Assembly: GCA_009774055.1 (NCBI GenBank)
Contig: VSNB01000195.1
Coordinates: forward strand, 1 to 5,998
Reading direction: 5' to 3'
Length of the DNA stretch: 5,998 bases
Origin: Clostridiales bacterium
Lineage (GTDB): Bacteria > Bacillota > Clostridia > Oscillospirales > Oscillospiraceae
This document shows, piece by piece, positions 1 through 5,140 of this stretch (position 1 is the first letter of the stretch; each line of letters starts with the position of its first letter). The notes beneath the pieces are model-generated. The model was not told where the DNA came from. It saw only the letters and a program-made list of their open reading frames with translations, and ran no database searches. The position numbers and the translations under genes are program-made.

Positions 1-319
1 GGGGAGGGGGGGCCTCCTCCTTTTTCCGTGAGAGCCGGTTGATTCCCTTCACCATGCAGAACACCACGAAGGCCATAATCAGAAAGTTGATAACGGCTTG
101 AATGAAATTCCCGTAAGCCACCACCGCGCTGCCCACTGTCACCGTCAGATCGGCGAAGCTGGCCTCGCTGACGAAGATTCCGATGATCGGCATCAGGATG
201 TCGTTGATCAGCGACGTGGTAATGGAGCTGAACGCGCCGCCCACGATGACGCCTACAGCCAGGTCCATCACGTTGCCCCGCATGGCAAATTCCTTGAATT
301 CCCGTAAAAACTTTTTCAT
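1..319 (-). CDS. mscL: Large-conductance mechanosensitive channel MscL (3' end cut by window)
   Basis: MscL is an inner-membrane homopentameric channel that opens under membrane tension and releases solutes during hypo-osmotic shock. Only 106 residues are in the window, with no stop codon, so roughly the last 30 or more residues lie beyond the left edge. The start reads MKKFLREFKEFAMRGNVMDL, the amphipathic N-terminal helix followed by TM1 (about residues 14-46, with GVIVGGAF and the NDILMPIIG end). A periplasmic loop follows (about 50-68), then TM2 (about 69-92, starting YGNFIQAVINF), and the basic NRLSRKKEE that begins the cytoplasmic part. The ATG start is supported by AAGGAG at 330-335. 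The gene begins 35 bases after the 355-750 gene and probably shares its transcript. The family match is clear along the whole visible length. Confidence 0.95.
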   Translation of the reverse strand, partial: MKKFLREFKEFAMRGNVMDLAVGVIVGGAFSSITTSLINDILMPIIGIFVSEASFADLTVTVGSAVVAYGNFIQAVINFLIMAFVVFCMVKGINRLSRKKEEAPPP

Positions 320-354
320 GTCCAGCCGGCTCCTTTATCCTTGGCGGTCCATTC

Positions 355-750
355 TTACTCGGCCTTCGGCTCCTCAGGCTCCGCCGGTTCCTCGGGCATT
401 GCGGACTCCTCGGGCGCCGCAGGGGCTTCCGCTTCCGCGGGAGCTTCCGGCTCCTCCGCCCCGGCAGCCTCCACGGCCTCGCCGCCGGCATACTCCACGC
501 ACAGCTCGTCGCTGAACAGATGGGGTTCGTCCTTCCTCTCGGCGGCGTTCATCAGCTTGCTGGTCAGGGTACCCTCGCCCAGGTTGATGCCGATGTCGAT
601 CTTCTTGTCCTCGCCGGCAGGAGCGCTGGTGATTCGCCACAGGAGGGCCTGATAGCTTTTCTCGCCGGTTTCCTCATTTTTCTCCACCTTATAGGGCGTC
701 AGGCCCACAGCCAGCGCACCCAGACCGAGGATCTTCCAAAATTTCTTCAT
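355..750 (-). CDS. Hypothetical membrane-anchored protein with Ala/Glu/Pro-rich tail
   Basis: I do not recognise this 131-residue protein. Residues 1-20 (MKKFWKILGLGALAVGLTPY) have a short basic end followed by a hydrophobic stretch, which fits an uncleaved membrane anchor or a weak signal peptide. Residues 21-88 form a small globular-looking part with charged and beta-prone segments. From about residue 89 the chain is almost only Ala, Glu and Pro, a low-complexity acidic tail likely to be unstructured. The ATG start has AAGGAG at 759-764, 8 bases upstream, and the reading frame is closed by TAA. It lies between serS (91-base gap with a hairpin) and mscL (35-base gap), so co-transcription with mscL is likely. 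Long unrelated-looking reading frames on the other strand are mirror effects of the GC-rich tail. That this is a real gene is well supported; its function is unknown. Confidence 0.8.
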   Translation of the reverse strand: MKKFWKILGLGALAVGLTPYKVEKNEETGEKSYQALLWRITSAPAGEDKKIDIGINLGEGTLTSKLMNAAERKDEPHLFSDELCVEYAGGEAVEAAGAEEPEAPAEAEAPAAPEESAMPEEPAEPEEPKAE

Positions 751-786
751 ACCATGCTCTCCTTTACAAAAATAAATAAGGTTGAC

Positions 787-812
787 ATTCTTTTTCTTTC
801 GAGAAAAAGAAT
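787..812. repeat. 11-bp perfect hairpin between serS and the 131-residue gene
   Basis: ATTCTTTTTCT and its exact complement AGAAAAAGAAT are separated by TTCG. No U-run follows on the minus strand, so it is not a typical terminator of serS. It has the same design (11-bp stem with a TTCT-T core and a 4-base loop) as the hairpin at 2788-2813, which suggests members of one interspersed repeat family. A further partial AAAAAGAA copy sits at 814-821. Confidence 0.6.
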
Positions 813-841
813 CAAAAAGAACTTTTTTGCGGCGGTCCGCC

Positions 842-2149
842 TCAGCGCTTGGGACGGAGGACTTCCGTTCCGCCCATGTAGGGCTGCAGAACCCGGGGCA
901 CAGTCACGCTGCCGTCGGCCTGCAGGTGGTTCTCCAGCAGGGGGATGAGCATCCGGGGCGGGGCCACTACGGTGTTGTTGAGGGTGTGGGGGAGGTAGTT
1001 CTTTCCGTCCTCGCCCTTGATCCGCAGCTTCAGCCGCCGGGCCTGAGCGTCGCCCATGTTGGTGCAGGACCCTACTTCAAAGGCGTATTTCTTCTGCCGG
1101 GGGCTCCAGGCCTCCACGTCGCAGCTCTTCACCTTCAGGTCCGCCAGGTCGCCGGAGCAGCACTCCAGCTGCCGCACGGGGATCTCCAGGTTCCGGAAGA
1201 ACTCCACGCTCCAGCGCCACATCTTCTCATACCAGTCCATGGATTCCTCCGGCTTGCAGACCACGATCATCTCCTGCTTTTCAAACTGGTGGATGCGGAA
1301 CACGCCCCGCTCCTCGATGCCGTGGGCCCCCTTCTCCTTGCGGAAGCAGGGGGAGTAGCTGGTCAGGGTCTGGGGGAGGGAGGACTCCGGCAGGATCTGG
1401 TCGATGAATCGGCCCACCATGGAGTGCTCACTGGTGCCGATCAGGTACAGGTCCTCGCCCTCGATCTTGTACATCATGGCGTCCATGTCCGTCTGGCTCA
1501 TGACGCCCTCCACCACGTTGCCGTGGATCATGAAGGGGGGGATGCAGTAGGTGAAGCCCTTGGAGATCATGAAGTCCCTGGCGTAGGCCAAAGCGGCCTC
1601 GTGGAGCCGGGCCACGTCTCCCAGCAGGTAGTAGAAGCCGTTTCCCGCCACCCGGCCTGCGGCGTCCATGTCGATGCCGTCCAGCCGCTCCATGATCTCC
1701 GTGTGATAGGGGATCTCAAACTCCGGCACGACCGCCTCTCCGAAGGTTTCCCGCTCTACGTTGGCGGAATCATCCGGTCCGATGGGTACCGACGGGTCGA
1801 TGATATTCGGGATCGTCAGCAGGATCTTGTGGATTTCCGCCTCCAGCTCCGTCTCCCTGGCTTCCAGCTCCGCCAGCCGCTGGGCGTTGGCTTTCACCTT
1901 CGCCTTGACGGCCTCGGCCTCCTCCAGCTTGGAGGGGTCCTTTTTCGCCTGGCCCATGAGCATGCCCACTTGTTTGCTGAGGGTGTTTCTCTGAGCCCGG
2001 AGCTCGCTGGCCTCGGTAATGGATCTTCTGTTTTCTCCGTCCAGCGCCAGGACCTTGTCTACCAGGGGGAGCTTTTGATCCTGGAATTTCTTCTTGATGT
2101 TTTCTTTTACAATATCGGGGTTTTCGCGGATAAACTTAATATCAAGCAA
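842..2149 (-). CDS. serS: Seryl-tRNA synthetase (TTG start)
   Basis: SerRS is a cytoplasmic class II aminoacyl-tRNA synthetase that activates serine with ATP and loads it on tRNA-Ser (and on tRNA-Sec where present). The product is 435 residues, close to the usual 420-430. It starts MLDIKFIRENPD, the usual SerRS N-terminus. Residues about 22-110 are the charged coiled-coil arm that binds the long variable arm of tRNA-Ser. The catalytic part holds T-S-E at 239-241 (the serine-binding TxE), motif 2 FRKE at 269-272 with HQFEKQE at 287-293, and motif 3 from TLNN at 389 to Arg399. The TTG start was chosen over the ATG at 2203 because AAGGAGG (2158-2164) lies 8 bases upstream. The ATG would add 18 residues encoded partly by a hairpin. 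SHSM- and APPR-type signatures differ from the B. subtilis form but fit a variant I associate with Clostridia. No T-box leader is visible upstream. Confidence 0.95.
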   Translation of the reverse strand: MLDIKFIRENPDIVKENIKKKFQDQKLPLVDKVLALDGENRRSITEASELRAQRNTLSKQVGMLMGQAKKDPSKLEEAEAVKAKVKANAQRLAELEARETELEAEIHKILLTIPNIIDPSVPIGPDDSANVERETFGEAVVPEFEIPYHTEIMERLDGIDMDAAGRVAGNGFYYLLGDVARLHEAALAYARDFMISKGFTYCIPPFMIHGNVVEGVMSQTDMDAMMYKIEGEDLYLIGTSEHSMVGRFIDQILPESSLPQTLTSYSPCFRKEKGAHGIEERGVFRIHQFEKQEMIVVCKPEESMDWYEKMWRWSVEFFRNLEIPVRQLECCSGDLADLKVKSCDVEAWSPRQKKYAFEVGSCTNMGDAQARRLKLRIKGEDGKNYLPHTLNNTVVAPPRMLIPLLENHLQADGSVTVPRVLQPYMGGTEVLRPKR

Positions 2150-2167
2150 GGGAGATTCCTCCTTCTC

Positions 2168-2186
2168 TGCCGCCCTTTGGGCGGCA
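2168..2186. repeat. GC-rich hairpin just upstream of the serS ribosome binding site
   Basis: TGCCGCCC and GGGCGGCA form a perfect 8-bp stem with a 3-base loop. In the serS mRNA the stem ends 3 bases before the AAGGAGG. It could affect ribosome access or mRNA stability, or simply be one more member of the local hairpin repeats. Confidence 0.5.
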
Positions 2187-2222
2187 CGGTAGTTGTTTCT
2201 CAAATTGGCCCGGGGGCTGTGG

Positions 2223-2297
2223 ATTTTGCAACGGCCACATCGAGTGGCCGTGCAAAATTTGATTGTGCATGACCCCTCGATGGGGTCATGCGCAATC
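2223..2297 (+). repeat. Double-hairpin repeat, left copy (inverted partner at 2708-2782)
   Basis: Two adjacent hairpins make up the unit. The first (2223-2258) pairs ATTTTGCA-CGGCCAC with GTGGCCG-TGCAAAAT around an ATCGA loop and has one bulged A. The second (2261-2297) is a 16-bp stem beginning GATTGTGCATGACCCC, with one G-T wobble and a TCGAT loop. The reverse complement of 2708-2782 reproduces the whole 75-bp unit with about 8 substitutions and 2 single-base indels. Three of the changes are paired and keep base pairing. Confidence 0.8.
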
Positions 2298-2317
2298 TGC
2301 GCGGCCCCGGACTCCTC

Positions 2318-2347
2318 GCCTACTTTTGCCGCGCGGCAAAAGTAGGC
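2318..2347. repeat. Perfect 30-bp palindrome
   Basis: GCCTACTTTTGCCGC is followed directly by its exact complement GCGGCAAAAGTAGGC. Read on either strand it can form a stem of at least 13 bp. AAAA follows on the plus strand. On the minus strand it is followed by GAGGAGTCC rather than a U-run, so it is not an obvious terminator. It is probably an interspersed repeat. Confidence 0.7.
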
Positions 2348-2356
2348 AAAAACGCG

Positions 2357-2375
2357 CTTAAACCTGCGGTTTAAG
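2357..2375 (-). repeat. 8-bp hairpin, possible weak minus-strand terminator
   Basis: CTTAAACC and GGTTTAAG pair around a 3-base loop. On the minus strand the stem is followed by CGCG and then five T, an imperfect terminator layout. It would lie upstream of serS and end or attenuate minus-strand transcripts coming through the structured RNA region. It resembles the 10-bp hairpin at 2678-2700, also with a 3-base loop. Confidence 0.35.
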
Positions 2376-2387
2376 AATCCCTTATTG

Positions 2388-2666
2388 ATTACGGGAGTGA
2401 TTTGTTTTTCGCTTCCACTGCAGTCTGTCCGGTCTGAATGGAACCGGCTCCCATGGATCGGGCGAAGCGTCTACCCGACGACGTCATCGGCAGACCCTAC
2501 CGTCTTACACGGGGGAGCTCCCGAAAAGAACCTCGGGAGCTTCAGCGTGTATAATGGTAGGCATCGAAGTGTGCCTGTGGGTAGACGCAGAAGTCCGGCG
2601 CACCAACGAAGGCATTAAAACAGAACAGGCAAGGTACGTCGGAGCGCCAATAAACACCCCCGTAAT
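2388..2666 (+). ncRNA. Structured non-coding RNA, candidate raiA-motif RNA
   Basis: The ends pair as a closing helix: ATTACGGG at 2388-2395 with CCCGTAAT at 2659-2666, then GTG with CAC after one mismatch. Inside are nested perfect helices: GCGTCTACCC 2467-2476 with 2579-2588, CCTACC 2496-2501 with 2556-2561, TACACG 2506-2511 with 2546-2551, and AGCTCCCGA 2516-2524 with 2533-2541 around an AAAGAACC loop. Side hairpins are CCGGT/ACCGG (2429-2447) and GGCGC/GCGCC (2597-2601 with 2644-2648). Loops and joints are A-rich on the plus strand (for example ATTAAAACAGAACAGG), which favours plus as the sense strand. The order of elements and the CCGAAAA-AACCT region resemble my memory of the raiA motif, a long ncRNA of Firmicutes and Actinobacteria linked to sporulation in Clostridium. 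That family name is from recall and unverified. I see no convincing plus-strand promoter or U-tract terminator. Confidence 0.5.
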
Positions 2667-2677
2667 GCAGGAAGGTT

Positions 2678-2700
2678 CTTAGGAAACGTAGTTTCCTAAG
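2678..2700. repeat. 10-bp hairpin with 3-base loop
   Basis: CTTAGGAAAC and GTTTCCTAAG pair exactly around GTA. It follows the 3' end of the candidate raiA-type RNA by 11 bases. The next bases are CGACC, so no U-run supports termination on the plus strand. It may still protect the RNA 3' end or be a repeat element. Confidence 0.5.
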
Positions 2701-2707
2701 CGACCTG

Positions 2708-2782
2708 GATTGTGCAATGACCGCATCGAGCGGTCATGCACAATCAATTCTGCGCGGCCATTCGATGTGGCCGTCGCAGAAT
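2708..2782 (-). repeat. Double-hairpin repeat, right copy (inverted partner at 2223-2297)
   Basis: The hairpin at 2708-2745 pairs GATTGTGC-ATGACCGC with GCGGTCAT-GCACAATC around ATCGA with one bulged A. The hairpin at 2747-2782 pairs ATTCTGCG-CGGCCA with TGGCCG-CGCAGAAT around TCGAT with one bulged T. As a reverse complement this matches the left copy in order, loop sequence and stem layout. The two copies face each other across the candidate raiA-type RNA. Confidence 0.8.
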
Positions 2783-2787
2783 CGTTG

Positions 2788-2832
2788 CTTCTTTTCGCTC
2801 GTGCGAAAAGAAGGCCCCGCCCCGGCAGGGGC
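2788..2832. repeat. Two adjacent hairpins, 11-bp and 5-bp stems
   Basis: CTTCTTTTCGC and GCGAAAAGAAG (2788-2813) form a perfect 11-bp stem with loop TCGT, the same design as the hairpin at 787-812. GCCCC and GGGGC (2819-2832) form a second small stem around GGCA. Neither has a T-run in a position typical of a terminator. Confidence 0.55.
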
Positions 2833-2837
2833 AGAGG

Positions 2838-2871
2838 GAAAATAAGACGGGGCCGCCTGGAAGGCAGCCCC
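2838..2871 (-). terminator. Rho-independent terminator of the minus-strand small RNA
   Basis: On the minus strand GGGGCTGCC pairs with GGCGGCCCC (one G-T wobble) around TTCCA, followed by GTCTTATTTT. This is a standard intrinsic terminator. It follows directly after the 3' arm of the closing stem of the RNA at 2872-2976. The opposite strand has an A-run after the stem, so direction is clear. Confidence 0.8.
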
Positions 2872-2976
2872 AATAGATGGTTACTTGGCAGGCGTAGCGT
2901 TCTCCTGCGTCCCTTTTGGCCCATAAGGCGTGTGGCTGCTACGAAATCCACCACCTCAAGTAACCATATCTATTCT
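2841..2976 (-). ncRNA. Free-standing small structured RNA of unknown family
   Basis: A promoter at 2983-3011 predicts a start near 2976 and the terminator ends near 2841, giving a transcript of about 136 nt with no plausible coding region. The 5' end pairs with the region just before the terminator. AATAG (2974-2970) pairs with CTATT (2876-2872), and ATGGTTACTTG (2967-2957) with CAAGTAACCAT (2887-2877), leaving a 2-base bulge. Inside, AGG (2956-2954) pairs with CCT (2892-2890). CGTAGC (2943-2938) pairs with GCTACG (2898-2893) across a 10-base asymmetric bulge, and CCTT pairs with AAGG near the tip. The result is a rod with a side bulge. Unpaired parts are A- and G-rich on this strand (GGCCAAAAGGGA, CAGGAGAAC). 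A rod closed at its ends recalls 6S RNA, but it is much shorter than usual, and the SRP RNA core motif is absent. I cannot name the family. Confidence 0.65.
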
Positions 2977-2982
2977 ACCTTC

Positions 2983-3011
2983 ATTATATACCAATTATTC
3001 TCTTTTGTAAA
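2983..3011 (-). promoter_or_regulatory. Sigma-A type promoter for the small RNA
   Basis: On the minus strand TTTACA (3011-3006) and TATAAT (2988-2983) are separated by 17 bases. This is a near-consensus vegetative promoter. The predicted start near 2976 coincides with the first paired bases of the small RNA. The promoter overlaps the last codons and stop of the nuclease-like gene. Confidence 0.8.
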
Positions 3012-3387
3012 GCGGAATATTGTTTCGCAGCCTTTGCCGGTACCTCCGGTCGTTTTCTACAATGGCGGTAATAATCGAATTCTCCAACCCTTCCGTATCT
3101 CCTGCGGCAGCCAGCCGAACTACCAGGTTAATGTTTTTCCCGTCCATTAAAAAGGTCTTACAGCAAATCACCGTATTCTCGTGGGCCCTGTCCCTCAAAA
3201 TATAATCCGGGTCCTCCAGGATTTCCCCCATAAGAGGACGGCAGTAGTCAAAAAATTCCCTTCCGCGACATTTGATAATATGTTCCTTCTGGTTCTCCGT
3301 CAGGATCACCGTAGCGGAACGAATTCCGCTGACAGCGGTGGAATATTTCTCAATATCAATGCAGGCGACGATCTCCATACCGGTCAT
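2995..3387 (-). CDS. PBECR-like (phage Barnase-EndoU-ColicinE5/RelE-type) nuclease domain protein
   Basis: From the ATG at 3387 the product has 130 residues. The pattern is a conserved His36 in ENQKEHI, then DPDYIL at 59-64, ENTV, a strand VVRLA with Arg91, NSIIT with Ser104, and a basic end RRYRQRLRNN-LYKRE. This matches what I know of PBECR-type domains from phages and polymorphic toxins, which are predicted RNases of the barnase/EndoU/RelE fold. Activity is inferred only. The start is uncertain: TTG at 3405, ATG at 3387 and ATG at 3378 are all possible and none has a good ribosome binding site. The frame is the same as parB, with no stop between the parB TAG and this gene. Base composition is clearly lower in GC (parts near 40%) than parB or serS, which suggests acquisition by transfer. 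No immunity or antitoxin gene is visible next to it. Confidence 0.65.
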   Translation of the reverse strand: MTGMEIVACIDIEKYSTAVSGIRSATVILTENQKEHIIKCRGREFFDYCRPLMGEILEDPDYILRDRAHENTVICCKTFLMDGKNINLVVRLAAAGDTEGLENSIITAIVENDRRYRQRLRNNIPLYKRE

Positions 3388-3417
3388 TCGCTTCTTATCT
3401 TTCAAATGGCGGAGGAA

Positions 3418-3433
3418 TGTTTCACGTGAAACA
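3418..3433. promoter_or_regulatory. parS: parS site, perfect consensus
   Basis: TGTTTCACGTGAAACA is the exact 16-bp palindrome bound by ParB/Spo0J, which loads here as a CTP-dependent sliding clamp. It lies in the 33-51-base gap between the parB stop and the possible starts of the nuclease-like gene, within 10 bases of the parB stop. Confidence 0.95.
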
Positions 3434-3438
3434 TCGTA

Positions 3439-4302
3439 CTATGTCCCCAGCCCTTCCAGCGCCTCCAGCAAGTTATTGAGGTCATCCACCCCGTAGTACT
3501 CGATCTCGACCTTTCCCTTTTTCTTCCCGTGGGAGATCCGGCAGGCCCGGCCAAGCTTGGAGGACAGGGACTTGGCCGCCTCCGCGGCGTAATCCACCTC
3601 CTTTACGCTCTTCCTTTCATCGGCAGGCTCCTGGCTGCGGGCCAGCAGCATTTTTACCAGCTTCTCCGTCTGCCGCACGTTCAGTCCGCCGTTGACGATT
3701 TCCCTCACCGCCTTGGTCCGCAGGGAAGGGGGGAGGGGCAGGATCGCCCTGGCGTGTCCTGCGGAGATCTGTCCGACCTCCACCGATTTTTGGATGGACG
3801 GGTGCAGGTCCAGCAGCCGCAGGGCATTGGCTACGGCGCTGCGGGATTTTCCCACCTTTTCCGCTGCCTGCTCCTGGGTCATGCCGTAGGTCTGCACCAG
3901 GGCGCGGAAGCCCTCGGCCTCCTCGATGGGATTCAGGTCCTCCCGCTGGAGGTTCTCGATCATGGCCAGCTCCATGGCCTTCTGGTCGTCCGCCTCGATG
4001 ACTACCGCCGGCACCTCGTCCAGTCCCGCCAGCCGGGCCGCCCGCCACCGCCGCTCTCCGGCGATGATCTGATAGTACCCGCTGGACAGCTTCCGCACCG
4101 TCAGGGGTTGGATCAGCCCGTGCTGCCGGATGGAGTCCGCCAGCTCCTCCAGCTTCTCCCGGTCAAAGCTTTTTCTCGGCTGGCTCTGACAGCTCTCAAT
4201 CTGGGAAACCGGCAGGGTGGAGGACGGCGTGGAAAAATCGGCGGAAAAATCCTCCCCCAGCAGGGCGCTGAGGCCCTTGCCCATTCCTTTTTCCTTTGCC
4301 AC
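3439..4302 (-). CDS. parB: Chromosome partitioning protein ParB (Spo0J family), GTG start
   Basis: ParB binds parS, spreads as a CTP-gated clamp, recruits SMC/condensin and stimulates ParA ATPase to separate replicated origins. The 287 residues match the usual size (B. subtilis Spo0J is about 282). The N-terminal GKGLSALLG is the typical ParA-contacting segment. The CTP-binding part holds QPRK at 41-44, GERRWRAAR at 82-90 and ENLQRED at 116-122. The helix-turn-helix that reads parS is at about 142-164 (TQEQAAEKVGKSRSAVAN). The C-terminal part ending in VDDLNNLLEAL is the dimerisation domain. The GTG start has AAGGAGG at 4312-4318, 9 bases upstream. It is 20 bases after parA, so the two form an operon. 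Nearby parS sites of the canonical sequence favour ParB over its paralogue Noc. The stop is TAG. Confidence 0.97.
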   Translation of the reverse strand: MAKEKGMGKGLSALLGEDFSADFSTPSSTLPVSQIESCQSQPRKSFDREKLEELADSIRQHGLIQPLTVRKLSSGYYQIIAGERRWRAARLAGLDEVPAVVIEADDQKAMELAMIENLQREDLNPIEEAEGFRALVQTYGMTQEQAAEKVGKSRSAVANALRLLDLHPSIQKSVEVGQISAGHARAILPLPPSLRTKAVREIVNGGLNVRQTEKLVKMLLARSQEPADERKSVKEVDYAAEAAKSLSSKLGRACRISHGKKKGKVEIEYYGVDDLNNLLEALEGLGT

Positions 4303-4322
4303 AGGGAAATTCCTCCTTCCGC

Positions 4323-5081
4323 TTACTTCTGATTCTTACGCAAAAACTCCTTCGCCAGGGCGGCGTACGCCTCGCAGCCCCGGCTGGCCCGGTCATAGGC
4401 GCAGATGGGCTTCCCATGGCTGGGAGCCTCGCTGAGCCGCACGTTCCGGGGGATCACCGTACTGTAGACCTTCCCGGGGAAGAACCGCTTGACCTCCTCC
4501 GACACCTGAAGGGCCAGGTTGGTCCGGCTGTCGTACATGGTCAGCAGCACCCCCTCCAGCTCCAGATGGGGGTTCAGGCTCTTCCGCACCGCCCGGATGG
4601 TATACATCAGGTCGCTGAGGCCCTCCAGGGCGAAGTACTCGCTCTGCACCGGCACCAGCGCGCTGTCCGCAGCGCACAGACCGTTCAGCGTCAGCAGCTC
4701 CAGGGAGGGCGGGCAGTCCACGAATATGTAGTCGTATTTGGGCGCAAGCTTCTCCAGCGCACGCCGCAGCAGGTGCTCCCGGTCCTGGATGCCCACCATT
4801 TCCACACCGGCTCCCGCCAGGCCCTTGGAGGAGGGGAGCACGTCGCCGTACCGGGTGGGGACCACCCGCTTCTCCGGCTCCACCTCATTGAGGAGCACGT
4901 CGTAGATACCCAGGGAGAGGGATTTGTCCACCCCCATGCCGGAGGTGGCGTTGGCCTGGGGATCAAAGTCGCAGAGCAGGACCTTCCGGCCCATTTCCCG
5001 CAGGGCGGCTGTCAGGCTGACGCAGGTGGTCGTTTTTCCCACGCCGCCCTTTTGATTCACAACGGTAATGATCTTGCCCAT
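4323..5081 (-). CDS. parA: Chromosome partitioning ATPase ParA (Soj family)
   Basis: ParA is a Walker-type ATPase that binds DNA non-specifically as an ATP dimer. Its ParB-stimulated release drives origin segregation; Soj-type proteins also modulate DnaA. The product has 252 residues, the usual size for chromosomal Soj. It has the deviant Walker A KGGVGKTT at 11-18, the A' motif with Asp40 in FDPQAN, and Walker B with Asp122 in IFVDCPPS. The hallmark IPRNVRLSEAPSHGKP lies near residue 210-225. There is no extra N-terminal helix-turn-helix, as expected for the chromosomal type. The ATG start has GGAGG at 5088-5092, 6 bases upstream. A strong promoter lies at 5141-5168 and a small GC hairpin at 5099-5113 in the leader. 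It is the first gene of a parA-parB operon. Confidence 0.97.
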   Translation of the reverse strand: MGKIITVVNQKGGVGKTTTCVSLTAALREMGRKVLLCDFDPQANATSGMGVDKSLSLGIYDVLLNEVEPEKRVVPTRYGDVLPSSKGLAGAGVEMVGIQDREHLLRRALEKLAPKYDYIFVDCPPSLELLTLNGLCAADSALVPVQSEYFALEGLSDLMYTIRAVRKSLNPHLELEGVLLTMYDSRTNLALQVSEEVKRFFPGKVYSTVIPRNVRLSEAPSHGKPICAYDRASRGCEAYAALAKEFLRKNQK

Positions 5082-5098
5082 AAAACGCCTCCGGGAAA

Positions 5099-5113
5099 GG
5101 GGCGCGCCGCCCC
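5099..5113 (-). promoter_or_regulatory. Leader hairpin before the parA ribosome binding site
   Basis: GGGGCG and CGCCCC pair around a 3-base loop, ending 6 bases before the parA GGAGG on the transcript. It could tune translation of parA. A similar tight hairpin precedes the serS site at 2168-2186. Plus-strand reading gives ATTTTTATG after the stem, but there is no plus-strand gene to terminate. Confidence 0.35.
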
Positions 5114-5140
5114 ATTTTTATGTTTACAGCATATATTGGT

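Noticed and set aside
787..812. Rho-independent terminator after serS
   Set aside because: The stem is A/T-rich and is followed by GTCAACC rather than a U-run on the minus strand.
2150..2203. Longer serS start at the ATG at 2203
   Set aside because: It would add 18 residues partly encoded by the 2168-2186 hairpin and would place the good AAGGAGG inside the gene. The TTG at 2149 gives the standard MLDIKFIRENPD start.
782..2272. 496-codon open frame on the plus strand
   Set aside because: It is the mirror of serS in a GC-rich gene, with His/Leu/Gly-rich low-information sequence and no domain. The serS frame explains the region.
2150..2400. T-box riboswitch in front of serS
   Set aside because: serS in Firmicutes is often T-box controlled, but the conserved TGGTACCGCG-type antiterminator sequence and a specifier-loop layout are not visible on the minus strand. 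The hairpins here are repeat units instead.
2550..2555. TATAAT as a plus-strand promoter
   Set aside because: No -35 element is found at the right distance, and the bases are part of paired helices of the structured RNA.
2841..2976. SRP RNA or 6S RNA identity for the small RNA
   Set aside because: The SRP core (GGTCAGG...GGAAGGAAGCAG type) is absent. The rod is shorter than usual 6S RNA, with a one-sided 10-base bulge rather than a large central bubble. 6S is not fully excluded.
2679..3150. Open frames on both strands across the small RNA and hairpin repeats
   Set aside because: Their sequences are read through palindromes, the terminator and the promoter. They have no ribosome binding sites and no recognisable domains.
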